A stretch of 55,166 nucleotides of DNA from UBA3210 sp963623095 (lineage in GTDB: Bacteria > Bacillota_I > Bacilli_A > RFN20 > CAG-449). Below the pieces are notes generated by a model. It saw only the letters and a list, made by a program, of their open reading frames with translations. It did not search any database and was not told the DNA's origin. Each line of letters starts with the position of its first letter. Position 1 is the first letter of the stretch. Below, piece by piece: positions 33,881 to 42,572 of this stretch. The stretch lies in the NCBI GenBank assembly GCA_963623095.1, contig CAVFKD010000007.1, positions 1 through 55,166 of the forward strand, read 5' to 3'. The position numbers and the translations under genes were made by a program.

Positions 33881-35272
33881 CTATCCGATAACCAAGTTGA
33901 ATTCTTCAACTTCATCTTCTTCTTTTTGAGGGTTGTCACGTTTTGAAATAAATTCTAATGCAACCTTTTCAAATAAAGCTAATGATAAGACATCTTCATC
34001 TGATTTAGCGATACCTTCATATTTTTTCTTTAAATCTTCAAATTCAGGTTTTAATAAATCAGCAGGTCTACATGTAATAACTTCATCATCACCGACAATT
34101 CTTTTGATAATCGCAGGATCTAAAGTGATTTCTGCAGGAGCTTTACCATAACGTCCATGTAAATAATCATTGATTTCTTTTGGAACCATTTTATATCTTT
34201 CACCTGTTAAGACATTTAATACTGCTTGAGTACCAACCATTTGAGAAAGTGGTGTAACAAGTGGAGGATAACCTAAGTCTTTTCTTACATTAGGAATTTC
34301 TTTACAAACATCTTCGAATTTATCCATTGCGTTTTGATCGGATAATTGCTTCATTAAGTTTGAAAGCATACCACCTGGAACTTGATATTTTAAAATGTTT
34401 GCGTTAACGCTTAATGATTTAGGATTTAATAAACCTGATTTTAAATATTTATCTTTAATCTTAGATAATTTTTCTCCTGCTCTTTCTAAGCAAGCATCAT
34501 CTAATTTAGGATCATATTTAGTTCCTTTATATGCTGCATTGAATGCTTGAGTTGAAGGTTGAGCAGTACCATTTGATAAAGGTGAAATACCACAGTCAAT
34601 GATATCAACGCCAGCTTCAATAGCTTTTGCATATGTCATTTCACAAATACCACCAGTGCAGTGAGAATGTAATTCAATTGGTAATGATGTACCTTGCTTT
34701 AATGCTTTGATTAATTTGTAAGCATCTTCAGGTAGTAAGACACCAGCCATATCTTTAATACATAAAGAATCTGCACCTAATGCTTCAACATCTTTTGCAA
34801 GTTGAACATAATATTCAATTGTGTGGACAGGTGAAGTAGTGTAAGATAATGCAATTTGGCATTGACCTCCATACTTTTTAGTTGATACGACAGCTTGTTT
34901 TAAGTTTCTAATATCGTTTAATGCATCGAATACACGGATGATATCGATACCATTTTCAATTGACTTTTTAACAAACATGTCAACTACATCGTCTGAGTAA
35001 TGACGATAGCCTAAAATGTTTTGTCCTCTGAATAGCATTTGTAATTTTGTTTTCTTACAAACGGCACGAACTTGTCTAAGTCTTTCCCATGGATCTTCAT
35101 TTAGGAATCTTAAACAAGAGTCAAATGTTGCGCCTCCCCAAACCTCTAATGCTTCAAACCCAGCATCATCTAGTTCTTTTGCAACAGATACTACTTCTTC
35201 AGTAGTCATACGTGTTGCGAATAAGGATTGGTGGCCATCACGAAGACTTGTTTCTACGATTTTAACGCCCAT
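33881..35272 (-). CDS. oadA: Oxaloacetate decarboxylase alpha subunit (carboxyltransferase)
   Basis: A 463-residue cytoplasmic carboxyltransferase of the PYC/OadA family without the C-terminal biotin domain. Motifs seen are ETSLRDGHQSLFATRM near 7-22 (metal and substrate Asp/Arg), FRGQN, SLCIKDMAG near 168-176 with the biotin-interacting Lys, and LHSHCTGG near 198-205 with metal-binding His residues. It transfers CO2 from oxaloacetate to biotin on the separate carrier, yielding pyruvate. It is first in the oadA-oadG-biotin carrier-oadB operon. AAGGAG precedes the ATG, and a cre-like site lies about 80 bases upstream. Confidence 0.92.
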   Translation of the reverse strand: MGVKIVETSLRDGHQSLFATRMTTEEVVSVAKELDDAGFEALEVWGGATFDSCLRFLNEDPWERLRQVRAVCKKTKLQMLFRGQNILGYRHYSDDVVDMFVKKSIENGIDIIRVFDALNDIRNLKQAVVSTKKYGGQCQIALSYTTSPVHTIEYYVQLAKDVEALGADSLCIKDMAGVLLPEDAYKLIKALKQGTSLPIELHSHCTGGICEMTYAKAIEAGVDIIDCGISPLSNGTAQPSTQAFNAAYKGTKYDPKLDDACLERAGEKLSKIKDKYLKSGLLNPKSLSVNANILKYQVPGGMLSNLMKQLSDQNAMDKFEDVCKEIPNVRKDLGYPPLVTPLSQMVGTQAVLNVLTGERYKMVPKEINDYLHGRYGKAPAEITLDPAIIKRIVGDDEVITCRPADLLKPEFEDLKKKYEGIAKSDEDVLSLALFEKVALEFISKRDNPQKEEDEVEEFNLVIG

Positions 35273-35353
35273 AATTATCTCCTTATAAAATTGTAGATTT
35301 CATTTCTATTATTTATTACTAAGTAATAAAAGAAATCTTTATTATTTTAACAT

Positions 35354-35367
35354 TGTAAACGCTTTTA
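35354..35367. promoter_or_regulatory. cre-like site upstream of the oad operon
   Basis: TGTAAACGCTTTTA has one mismatch to TGWAARCGYTWNCW. It sits between oadA (minus, start 35272) and the YcxB-like gene (plus, start 35468), and more likely controls oadA, as catabolite repression of C4-acid decarboxylation is expected. Confidence 0.45.
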
Positions 35368-35467
35368 TTCAATAAAACGATAAAAAAATATTAATAAGTA
35401 TTTATGCAAATATTTATTAAAAATTTACTTAAAATCTTATATAATATCAAAAGTCGAGGTAAAAATT

Positions 35468-36064
35468 ATGAACGAAGAAATTAAAAAAGAAGAAAATGTA
35501 ATTGAACCTGAAGTAGTTGAATCTAATACTGAAGGAACAATTAATCCAAAAGTTGATTGTAAGTTCACTCAAGATGCTTACATAGCTTTAAATAGAGAAA
35601 CATCTAGAAATATGTTCTATTTTGTAATTATTCTTGAACTTTTAATTATTGGTATAGATGTATTGTTCTTTATTAATGCACAATATATTTATGCAGGAGT
35701 AGTCGCAGCTTTAATAGTTTTATATCCATTCTTAGTATATTATCTTAATGTTGTACAACTAAAAAAAGCATATAAAATGTCTAAAGATATTTATGAAACT
35801 ACAGATTATCATTTTGAATTTAAAGAAAATGCATTTTTAATTGATGTTAAATTTAAAAAAGGTGATCCAATTGTTCGTGATTATGAATATGATAAATTAT
35901 TCCAAATCATTGAAACAAATAAATATTTCTTTTTGTATATCGCAAGAAACCAAGCATTCGCTGCTAGTAAAGAAACTTTAAGCGATGAAGATTTAGAAAC
36001 AATTAGATCTAATATTAAAAACCATAAAGTTAAGTTTGTTCAAAGAATTAAAAAAAGTAAGTAA
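35468..36064 (+). CDS. YcxB-like membrane protein
   Basis: A 198-residue protein. An acidic cytoplasmic N-terminus of about 50 residues (EEIKKEENVIEPEVVE) is followed by two adjacent membrane helices near 55-100 and a C-terminal soluble domain of about 90 residues. That domain, with YHFEFKENAFLIDVKFK, DYEYDKLFQIIETNKYFFLY and a late DLETIRSNI helix, fits the YcxB-like C-terminal domain, whose function is unknown. It is monocistronic with its own terminator. Confidence 0.65.
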   Translation: MNEEIKKEENVIEPEVVESNTEGTINPKVDCKFTQDAYIALNRETSRNMFYFVIILELLIIGIDVLFFINAQYIYAGVVAALIVLYPFLVYYLNVVQLKKAYKMSKDIYETTDYHFEFKENAFLIDVKFKKGDPIVRDYEYDKLFQIIETNKYFFLYIARNQAFAASKETLSDEDLETIRSNIKNHKVKFVQRIKKSK

Positions 36065-36138
36065 AAACAATTGGAATTCATACTATAAATACGAACTGAA
36101 GTAATAAATTTTATTAAAATTTGTGAAAATAGAGTTTA

Positions 36139-36174
36139 AATGCGAGTTTTCTTAGAAAAAATCGCATTTTTTTT
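36139..36174 (+). terminator. Terminator after the YcxB-like gene
   Basis: AATGCGA / TCGCATT with an inner TTTTC / GAAAA stem is followed by about eight T. Confidence 0.75.
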
Positions 36175-36195
36175 GCATTTTTTTTAAAAAGTTTC

Positions 36196-36224
36196 TTGAA
36201 GATAAAAAAAGTCAATAGTAAAAT
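36196..36224 (+). promoter_or_regulatory. Promoter of the acidic-repeat membrane protein
   Basis: TTGAAG (36196-36201), a 17-base spacer and TAAAAT (36219-36224) lie 34 bases before the start codon at 36259. Confidence 0.5.
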
Positions 36225-36258
36225 GAATTAGACATAAAATTATTTTAGGAGAAAAGAT

Positions 36259-37491
36259 ATGAAAGTTTTCAAGAAATTAATTAATGTCCTAGAAGCTATT
36301 ATACTAGTTATTGTCGTAGCTGGTATCGCAATGTTCTTAGCATATAAAGGCTGGGATAGTGCAGTAACTTATGGACAACATGGTTGGGCATTCATTTGGA
36401 GAAACGCAACAGCATTCCCTTATGACACACTCCATTTCTGGGCAGCAGCAGTTGGCATTATAATTTTAGTTGTTGTAATTGGCTTAATTGTATTATCTGT
36501 TAAGAAGAAACAAGCTCATTTCTATAGCCCATTATCATATGTTATTATGGGTTTAATGGTAGCAGTCGCTTATCATAAAAGAAGAGGATTAATCAATGCA
36601 TTCTCAAGCGGTAATGCTTTAAAAGTTATTATCGTATTAGCATATATTGCATTATTTGCATTATTAGCTATCTATGCAATTGTTACAACAGCAGCAATCT
36701 TATGCGGACCAAATAATTCTAAGAAGAATGAAACTCCTGCAGTAGAAGAAAAAGCTGAAGAACCAAAAGAAGAACCTGCTGAAGAAGAAAAACCAGCAGA
36801 AGAAGAACCTGCTGAAGAACCAACAGAAGAACCAGCAGAAGAACCAGCAGAAGAAGAAACTCCAGTCGAAGAAGAACCAACTGAAGAAACTCCAGCTGAA
36901 GAAGAACCAGCAGCAGAAGAAGAAACTCCAGCTGAAGAACCAGAAACAGTTGTTGAACCAATTGAAGAAACAACTGAAGAAGGCGAATCTGATGAAGATG
37001 CTGAAGGCAATGGCAGAACATATAAAGCAAGAAAATTCTCTGAAAAGATGCTTGCATTAGATCCTGAAGTTATCCAAAAATATTCAGATTTAAAGAACGA
37101 ATTATTATCATATCGTAAAGTTCATTCAAGACTTTCTAAGACAAACGATTCATTCAGATATTCAGGTAACTTAGTCGCTAAGATTTGTGTATCTGGTAAA
37201 GGATTAAAACTTTATTTAGCATTAGATCCAGTATCAGTAGATTCTGCAATCTACCACCAAAGAGATGCTTCAAGCAAAAAGAAATTTGCAGCAACTCCAT
37301 TAGTAGTTAGAGTTAAATCTCCATTATCATTCCGTAAAGCATTAAAACTTATTGAATTAGCTTGTGAAAAAGCTGGTACAACTAAGAAGTCAAGATATAC
37401 AGCTGAAGACTTTACAACTCCAGATGCATTAAAGACTAAAAAAGAATTAAAAGCGGAAAAAGAAGCTGCAGAAGCAAAAGAAGCTGAATAG
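36259..37491 (+). CDS. Membrane protein with acidic Glu-Pro-Ala repeat and conserved C-terminal domain
   Basis: A 410-residue protein in three parts. Residues 1-150 hold about four membrane helices (around 9-30, 62-83, 93-106, 119-148). Residues 155-250 are a low-complexity linker built of EEPAEE/EETPAEE units. Residues 250-385 form a compact domain with SYRKVHSRLSKTNDSFRYSG, then AKICVSGKGLKLYLALDP, then ATPLVVRVKSPLSFRKALKL. I recall this last domain from uncharacterised Bacillota proteins; no catalytic residues are obvious. The charged linker would let the domain extend away from the membrane, probably into the cytoplasm. AGGAG precedes the ATG. No neighbour shares its operon. Confidence 0.65.
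   Translation: MKVFKKLINVLEAIILVIVVAGIAMFLAYKGWDSAVTYGQHGWAFIWRNATAFPYDTLHFWAAAVGIIILVVVIGLIVLSVKKKQAHFYSPLSYVIMGLMVAVAYHKRRGLINAFSSGNALKVIIVLAYIALFALLAIYAIVTTAAILCGPNNSKKNETPAVEEKAEEPKEEPAEEEKPAEEEPAEEPTEEPAEEPAEEETPVEEEPTEETPAEEEPAAEEETPAEEPETVVEPIEETTEEGESDEDAEGNGRTYKARKFSEKMLALDPEVIQKYSDLKNELLSYRKVHSRLSKTNDSFRYSGNLVAKICVSGKGLKLYLALDPVSVDSAIYHQRDASSKKKFAATPLVVRVKSPLSFRKALKLIELACEKAGTTKKSRYTAEDFTTPDALKTKKELKAEKEAAEAKEAE
36735..36975 (+). repeat. Low-complexity GAAGAACCAGCA-type tandem repeats within the coding region
   Basis: Short direct repeats made of GAA, CCA/CCT and GCA/GCT codons encode the Glu-Pro-Ala linker. All are in 3-base units, so length changes by slippage would keep the reading frame. 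Long antisense open frames over this stretch are a by-product. Confidence 0.7.
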
Positions 37492-37498
37492 TACTAAT

Positions 37499-37527
37499 AA
37501 TACCTCCCTTGTGGGAGGTATTTTTTT
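37499..37527 (+). terminator. Terminator after the acidic-repeat protein gene
   Basis: A perfect 10-bp stem AATACCTCCC / GGGAGGTATT with loop TTGT is followed by T residues; one of the strongest in the window. Confidence 0.9.
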
Positions 37528-37583
37528 GTCTTTTTGATTTAATAATTATATTTTAAAATAGATTAATATGGTAAAATTGAACC

Positions 37584-38063
37584 ATGAAAATTATTGTTGT
37601 TAGTGACTCTCATGGAGATGTCGATATTTTAAAAGATATAGTAAAAAAGAATCCTAATGCGGATATTTATTTGCATTTAGGTGATTCATGTGTTGAAGAA
37701 CCTTATATTAATCCTTTTGTATCTGTTAAAGGTAATTGTGATTATTTTTCTTCTTATCCAGAATATCGAATTATAAAAACTAAAAGATGTAATATCTATG
37801 CGAATCATGGACATTTACGTTCATATGTAGATAATTCTTTCTTAAAAAGTAAAGATTGTAAAATATATTTATTTGGTCATACTCATTGTCATTTTATCAA
37901 ACAAGATGGAGAATATTTATATTTAAATCCAGGTTCTACATCAAGACCAAGAGATGGAACTAATGGCACATATATGATAATGAATATAGATGAAAATGAA
38001 ATAGAGATAACTATCAAAGAAATCGGGGGACAAGAAAATGTGGGATATCTTAAAATCGAGTAG
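37584..38063 (+). CDS. YfcE/MJ0936-family metallophosphoesterase
   Basis: A 159-residue calcineurin-like phosphodiesterase. Metal-binding motifs in order are SDSHGD (residues 7-12), HLGDS, VKGNCD, YANHGH and FGHTHCH, followed by NPGSTSRPR, which is typical of YfcE/YsnB. Homologues hydrolyse phosphodiesters in vitro, while the physiological substrate is open. The start has only a weak ribosome site. The following gene begins 26 bases before this one ends. Confidence 0.88.
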   Translation: MKIIVVSDSHGDVDILKDIVKKNPNADIYLHLGDSCVEEPYINPFVSVKGNCDYFSSYPEYRIIKTKRCNIYANHGHLRSYVDNSFLKSKDCKIYLFGHTHCHFIKQDGEYLYLNPGSTSRPRDGTNGTYMIMNIDENEIEITIKEIGGQENVGYLKIE

Positions 38064-38340
38064 GGCTAATGTTATTATGAGCATTGGCTATGAAGACTTT
38101 GCGAGTATTGAAGTTGAAAAGATGATTAAAACAAATAATGTAGATCATTATGTTATTAATATTGATATATTTGATGTTTATGAAACAAATGTCGATATTT
38201 ATCAAATTAATGAACTGGAAAAAGCTTTAGAAACAATTAAAGAAGAAATAGAATTCTTCTATGATAATATTCCTTTATACAATCAAGAAGAAATAGATGA
38301 TTATCTAGAAACATTCCAAGAAAAATTAAATTCTTTATAA
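38038..38340 (+). CDS. Small acidic protein, unknown
   Basis: A 100-residue, Asp/Glu/Ile-rich soluble protein that I do not recognise. The ATG at 38038 lies inside the phosphoesterase gene but has GGGGGA 7 bases upstream. An alternative ATG at 38077 would give 87 residues and a weaker site. The overlap suggests translational coupling with the phosphoesterase, as often seen for small proteins in such operons. Confidence 0.5.
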   Translation: MWDILKSSRANVIMSIGYEDFASIEVEKMIKTNNVDHYVINIDIFDVYETNVDIYQINELEKALETIKEEIEFFYDNIPLYNQEEIDDYLETFQEKLNSL

Positions 38341-38354
38341 TATTTAAAAAACAC

Positions 38355-38410
38355 TTGAATAATTGTTCAACTATGATATTATATTAGTGAACAGTTGAAT
38401 AATTGTTCAA
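38355..38410 (+). promoter_or_regulatory. Zinc-efflux operon promoter with two identical ArsR/SmtB operators
   Basis: The imperfect palindrome TTGAATAATTGTTCAA occurs exactly twice, at 38355-38370 and 38395-38410. The first copy covers the -35 (TTGAAT, 38355-38360); the -10 is TATTAT at 38377-38382 (16-base spacer). The second copy lies just after the expected transcription start. The TGAA-N6-TTCA core matches SmtB/CzrA-type operators. Confidence 0.75.
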
Positions 38411-38429
38411 ATGTGATAAGGAGATTAAT

Positions 38430-38759
38430 ATGGCAGAACTTGAAAAAAAGACAATTGAAGAAATTAAAGATAAGTTACCATGTGATGACACTATCTATGA
38501 TTTAGCGGAGCTTTTTAAAGTCTTTGGTGATCCTACTAGAGCGAAGATTCTTGCAGCATTAGAAGTTCAATCATTATGTGTAAATGATATTGCTTTAATC
38601 TTAAATATGTCTGTATCTGCAATATCACATCAATTAAGAGTGCTAAGAAATGCAAAACTTGTTAAACCTACAAAGATTGGTAAAGAAGTTTTATATTCAC
38701 TTGATGACGATCATGTAAATAGCATTATTGAATGTGGATTATCACATATTAACGAATAA
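38430..38759 (+). CDS. ArsR/SmtB-family zinc-sensing repressor (alpha-5 site)
   Basis: A 109-residue winged-helix repressor. The ELFKVFGDPTRAKIL helix (about 28-41) and the recognition helix with SVSAISHQLRVLRNAKLV (61-78) define the family. The C-terminal helix contains Asp93-x-His95 and His106-x-x-Glu109, exactly the D-x-H-x10-H-x2-E spacing of the alpha-5 Zn(II) site of SmtB and CzrA. Only one Cys (Cys50) is in the alpha-3 region, arguing against a CadC/ArsR thiolate site. It starts after AAGGAG at 38430. It should repress its own operon through the twin palindromes upstream and release DNA on Zn binding. Confidence 0.87.
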   Translation: MAELEKKTIEEIKDKLPCDDTIYDLAELFKVFGDPTRAKILAALEVQSLCVNDIALILNMSVSAISHQLRVLRNAKLVKPTKIGKEVLYSLDDDHVNSIIECGLSHINE

Positions 38760-38777
38760 ATAAAGGAGTTTAAATTT

Positions 38778-38987
38778 ATGAAAAAAGTATTTAAAATTGA
38801 AGTCGATTGCGCAGTATGTGCACAAAAATGTGAAGATGCAATCAAAAAAGTTGATGGTGTTACATCATGCCAAATTAACTTTATGACTCAAAAGATGACT
38901 CTTGAAGCTGATGATATTGATGGAGTATTAAAAGCTTGCTTAAAAGCTGCAAAAAAAGTTGAACCAGATTTTGAAATCGAGGATTAA
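38778..38987 (+). CDS. Heavy-metal-associated (HMA) domain metallochaperone
   Basis: A 69-residue single-domain ferredoxin-like HMA protein. The metal-binding motif is VDCAVCAQKCEDAI, a C-A-V-C pair (Cys11 and Cys14) with a third Cys in the following helix. In many ZntA-type pumps this domain is the N-terminal part of the ATPase; here it is a separate gene, and the ATPase 2 bases downstream lacks it. AAGGAG precedes the ATG. It probably hands Zn/Cd ions to the pump. Confidence 0.82.
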   Translation: MKKVFKIEVDCAVCAQKCEDAIKKVDGVTSCQINFMTQKMTLEADDIDGVLKACLKAAKKVEPDFEIED

Positions 38988-38989
38988 TT

Positions 38990-40939
38990 ATGACTAAGAA
39001 GCAAAAGAAACAATTAAAACGTATTATTATTGCTTTAATTGCCTTTGCTATCTTAATGATTGTTGACAAAGTATTATCTTTAGGATTTAAAGATAACTTC
39101 CCATTAGGTATTGCTTCATTAATTCCTAATGATTATGGATGGTTATTAACATTTGGACTATTCTTCTTAGTATATCTTTATATTGGACATGATGTATTAA
39201 GAAAAGCATTTATTAATATACTTCATGGTCAAATGCTTGATGAAAATTTCTTAATGTGCGTTGCAACTATCGGGGCATTTGGACTAGGTATTTATACAGG
39301 TATCACAACTCATGATCCTGAAGGATTTGATGAAGGTTGTGCGGTATTATTATTCTATCAAGTAGGAGAATTCTTCCAATCATATGCAGTTGGTAAATCG
39401 AGAAAAGAAATATCTTCTTTAATGGATATTAGACCAGATTATGCAAACTTAAAAAATGAAAATGGTGAATTTGTCGAAGTAAGTCCAGAAGAAGTTAAAT
39501 TAAATGATATTATTCAAGTCAAACCTGGAGAAAAGATTCCTTTAGATGGAGTTATTATTGAAGGAAGCTCATCTTTAGATACAAAAGCTTTAACTGGTGA
39601 ATCATTACCTCGTGATGTCGGTGTTAATGATGAAGTTATTTCCGGTAGCGTAAACTTGAATTCAACAATCTTAGTAAAGGTAGAAAAAGAATTCTATGAT
39701 TCAACTGTTTCTAAGATTTTAGATTTAGTTGAAAATGCATCAAGTCAAAAATCTCGTTCAGAAAACTTTATTACTAAATTTTCAAAATATTACACACCTA
39801 TTGTTGTTGGTTTAGCCCTCGCTTTAGCGATTATTCCTCCAGTTATTTATACATTTATGGGTGATTATTCTACTTGGACAACTTGGATCTATAGAGCATT
39901 ATCATTCTTAGTTGTATCTTGTCCATGTGCATTAGTTATTTCTGTACCTTTATCATTCTTCGCAGGTATTGGATATGCATCTAAAAAGGGTATATTAGTA
40001 AAAGGTAGTATTCACTTAGAAAGATTCAATGATGTTAATACATTTATCTTTGATAAAACAGGTACATTAACAAAAGGTAATTTCGTTGTTACTAAAGTTT
40101 ATCCTGAAGATAAAAAAGAAGAAATTCTTTCTTTAGCGAGTATCGCTGAAGGTCAATCAAATCATCCAATCGCTAATTCAATAAAAAAGGCTTATGGAAA
40201 AGAAATTGATGATAAGGGTTATTCTTTAACTAATGTTTCTGGTAAAGGTATTAAAGCTATAGGTAGTCAAACTATCTTATGCGGTAATGAAAAATTAATG
40301 TCAGAAGAAGCAATTGATTATCAAAAATCTGAAGATTTAGGAACAATTGTTTATGTCGCAAAAAACAATGAATTTATCGGATATATTGTTATTGAAGATG
40401 AAATTAAAGAAGATGCAAAAGAAACAATTGATTATTTAAATTCAATCAACGCAAAAACAATTATGTTAACTGGTGATAATGAAAAAATCGCAAGTAGCGT
40501 TGCTAATAAACTTGGTTTAACAACATATAAAGCAAGTTTATTACCTCAAAATAAAGTTGAAGAATTAGATAAGATATTAAGTGAAAAGAAAGACAAAGAA
40601 TTAGTCGCGTTCGTTGGTGATGGAATTAATGATGCACCATCTTTGGTTAAATCAGATATTGGTATTTCAATGGGTGGAGTAGGCTCCGATGCAGCGATTG
40701 AAGCTAGTGATATTGTCTTAATGCATGATGATTTAAAGAGCATTGTAACTGCGAAAAAGGTTGCAAGAAAAACAATGCGCATTGTATTTGAAAATATCTT
40801 CTTTGCATTAGGTATTAAAATTGTCATATTAGTTTTATCTGCATTAGGTATTACTAATATGTGGATCGCAGTATTTGGTGATGTTGGTGTTGCAGTTCTT
40901 GCAATATTAAACGCAATGAGAGTTAATTCAAAAAAATAG
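38990..40939 (+). CDS. P1B-type ATPase exporting Zn2+/Cd2+
   Basis: A 649-residue metal pump. The membrane metal site is SCPCALVISVPL (CPC in the Zn/Cd/Pb subgroup context), actuator motif LTGESLPRD, phosphorylation site DKTGTL, HP motif SNHPIA, and hinge GDGINDAPSLV. The ion-site residues near the last helices (GDVGVAVLAILNAMR) contain the Asp that marks ZntA/CadA pumps. There is no N-terminal HMA domain; the preceding 69-residue gene supplies one. It forms an operon with the SmtB-type sensor upstream. Confidence 0.92.
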   Translation: MTKKQKKQLKRIIIALIAFAILMIVDKVLSLGFKDNFPLGIASLIPNDYGWLLTFGLFFLVYLYIGHDVLRKAFINILHGQMLDENFLMCVATIGAFGLGIYTGITTHDPEGFDEGCAVLLFYQVGEFFQSYAVGKSRKEISSLMDIRPDYANLKNENGEFVEVSPEEVKLNDIIQVKPGEKIPLDGVIIEGSSSLDTKALTGESLPRDVGVNDEVISGSVNLNSTILVKVEKEFYDSTVSKILDLVENASSQKSRSENFITKFSKYYTPIVVGLALALAIIPPVIYTFMGDYSTWTTWIYRALSFLVVSCPCALVISVPLSFFAGIGYASKKGILVKGSIHLERFNDVNTFIFDKTGTLTKGNFVVTKVYPEDKKEEILSLASIAEGQSNHPIANSIKKAYGKEIDDKGYSLTNVSGKGIKAIGSQTILCGNEKLMSEEAIDYQKSEDLGTIVYVAKNNEFIGYIVIEDEIKEDAKETIDYLNSINAKTIMLTGDNEKIASSVANKLGLTTYKASLLPQNKVEELDKILSEKKDKELVAFVGDGINDAPSLVKSDIGISMGGVGSDAAIEASDIVLMHDDLKSIVTAKKVARKTMRIVFENIFFALGIKIVILVLSALGITNMWIAVFGDVGVAVLAILNAMRVNSKK

Positions 40940-40944
40940 CAAAC

Positions 40945-40978
40945 AAAAAGAAGTAAGTTTAATAGCTTACTTCTTTTT
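40945..40978. terminator. Bidirectional terminator between zinc pump and HdeD-like genes
   Basis: A perfect 13-bp stem AAAAAGAAGTAAG / CTTACTTCTTTTT with an 8-base loop serves both converging transcripts. Confidence 0.9.
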
Positions 40979-40985
40979 AGTTGGA

Positions 40986-41597
40986 TTAATCATTGTCGTT
41001 AGTGACATCTACATCAATAACAATTGGATCATCATCATTTACAACGTTTTTAGAATTATCTACAGTTACAATGTTCTTCTTTGCTTCTTTAATAATGAAG
41101 ATTGTAATTATGATATTCATAATACCATCAAGGATTAAGACTCCTCCGATGATGTAAGAAACAATTTGGAATGAATTTGAACAGTTAACAATTAATAAAA
41201 TACCGATTGTTAAGTAACATACATCAACTAATAAACTTACAATTCTATTAGCTAAGGAAGATTTTGCATCTTTAATGATAGAGAATAATTCAACAACGCT
41301 CACGGCGATGAATAATATACCAACCATTACGGATATTACTGCAAAAGCAAACCATACTAATGTTACAAATAGAATACCAATTACTATTAATACTACTCCT
41401 CCAGCAATTAATACATTTCTTGTAGGTAATGCATCAATTATACCTCTGACTAATAAATAAATACCAAAGATTAAGACTGCTGCACCAATGATACAAAGAA
41501 TAATTTGTAATAAATTAACTTCTGGAATAAAGAATAATACACCAAGAATGATATAAATGATTGATTCAATTAATGTGACTTTGAAATCTTTTGTCAT
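40986..41597 (-). CDS. HdeD/DUF308-family membrane protein
   Basis: A 203-residue protein with six predicted helices in closely spaced pairs (starts IIYIILGVLFFIPEV, then LLQIILCIIGAAVLIFGIYL, then VLIAGGVVLIVIGILFV), the pattern of HdeD/DUF308 proteins. The last 30 residues are an acidic tail (NDDDPIVIDVDVTNDND). HdeD is linked to acid stress in enterobacteria; the role in Bacillota is unknown. AGGTGAG precedes the ATG. It is monocistronic. Confidence 0.75.
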   Translation of the reverse strand: MTKDFKVTLIESIIYIILGVLFFIPEVNLLQIILCIIGAAVLIFGIYLLVRGIIDALPTRNVLIAGGVVLIVIGILFVTLVWFAFAVISVMVGILFIAVSVVELFSIIKDAKSSLANRIVSLLVDVCYLTIGILLIVNCSNSFQIVSYIIGGVLILDGIMNIIITIFIIKEAKKNIVTVDNSKNVVNDDDPIVIDVDVTNDND

Positions 41598-41738
41598 TAC
41601 TTTCTCACCTCGAGGAATATTATAGATATTTTTTTATAAATTGATAGAGTTTTTTAAAAATAATAGATTATTTACTTCAAAAGTCTATAATAGACTAGCA
41701 CGATACTTTTATAGATTGTAGCGAAAGGAATATAAAAA

Positions 41739-42503
41739 ATGGTCTTATTATTAGATTTAGGTAATACCAATTTATTTATTGGCGTATACCAAAACGGTGA
41801 ACTATTATGTGATTATCGTACTCATGCAGACAAAAATAAGTCAAGCGATGAATATAAGACAGTCATTGGTTCATTTTTGAAAAACCAAGATTTAAAAGCA
41901 ACAGATTTTGAAGGAGCTATTTTATCTAGTGTTGTTCCATCTTTAACAATACAAATAAAATTTGCGATTAAAAAATTACTTCATATCGATTGTTTAGTTG
42001 TTGGTTCTTCACTCAAAAGCGGAATTTCCATTCGTATTGATAATCCTTCCGAAATGGGTTCTGATATGGTCGCGGATGCAGTTGGAGCAAAGAATAAATA
42101 TTCTTATCCATTGTTAGTCGCAGACTTAGGCACGGCAAGTAAGATTGTCGCAGTCGATGCACAAGGTAATATTGTAGGATGTGTTATTATGGCAGGAATG
42201 AAAGTAGCGATGAACGCACTTAATTCAAATACTGCTCAATTAATGGATATCACTATGATGGCACCTAAAAAAGTTATAGGTAAAAATTCACCTGATTCTT
42301 TAAACTCTGGCGCAGTATATGGAACTATTGCCATGATTGAAGGATTATGTAATAAAATGGAAGATGAATTAGGATATAAATGTAAAAAAGTCTTAACTGG
42401 TGGTTATTCTATCTTAATTAAAGACTATATCGATGAAGAATTTATTTATGATCCAAATTTAATCTTTGAAGGATTATATCAAATTTATTTAAAAAACAAA
42501 TAA
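41739..42503 (+). CDS. coaX: Type III pantothenate kinase
   Basis: A 254-residue kinase of the ASKHA fold that phosphorylates pantothenate, the first step of coenzyme A synthesis. Motifs seen are LLLDLGNTN (phosphate loop, residues 3-11), SSVVPSL near 67-73, SEMGSDMVADAVGA near 107-120 with the catalytic Asp, VADLGTASK near 126-134, and LTGGYS in the C-terminal part. GAAAGGA precedes the ATG. The next gene is an ECF S component, making a vitamin-uptake pair. Confidence 0.92.
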   Translation: MVLLLDLGNTNLFIGVYQNGELLCDYRTHADKNKSSDEYKTVIGSFLKNQDLKATDFEGAILSSVVPSLTIQIKFAIKKLLHIDCLVVGSSLKSGISIRIDNPSEMGSDMVADAVGAKNKYSYPLLVADLGTASKIVAVDAQGNIVGCVIMAGMKVAMNALNSNTAQLMDITMMAPKKVIGKNSPDSLNSGAVYGTIAMIEGLCNKMEDELGYKCKKVLTGGYSILIKDYIDEEFIYDPNLIFEGLYQIYLKNK

Positions 42504-42512
42504 ACTAACGAA

Positions 42513-42572
42513 AAACTAAAATACTATGGGACTTATTTTATAAGCCTAAAGGGAAAGGAAAATATTTAGTTT
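42513..42572 (+). promoter_or_regulatory. Structured leader before the ECF S-component gene
   Basis: AAACTAAA (42513-42520) pairs with TTTAGTTT (42565-42572), enclosing a hairpin GG-a-CTTAT / ATAAG-CC (42529-42546, one bulged A) and a purine-rich AAAGGGAAAGGA stretch. The outer stem closes 1 base before the ATG, and the purine-rich ribosome-binding candidate lies inside it about 12-20 bases from the start. This could control translation, for example as a small riboswitch. It matches no class I can name. Confidence 0.35.

Noticed and set aside
33881..35272. OadA without a biotin domain considered as truncated by frameshift
   Set aside because: A complete separate biotin carrier with its own ribosome site is in the same operon, so this is a normal split-subunit arrangement.
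36735..36975. Short regular repeats considered as a CRISPR array
   Set aside because: Units are 3-12 bases with no spacers and are in frame inside a gene. No cas gene is present.
36672..37057. Two long minus-strand open frames opposite the acidic-repeat linker, rich in Ser or Leu
   Set aside because: They are mirror images of GAA/CCA/GCA repeats, lack ribosome sites and resemble no protein. The plus-strand gene explains them.
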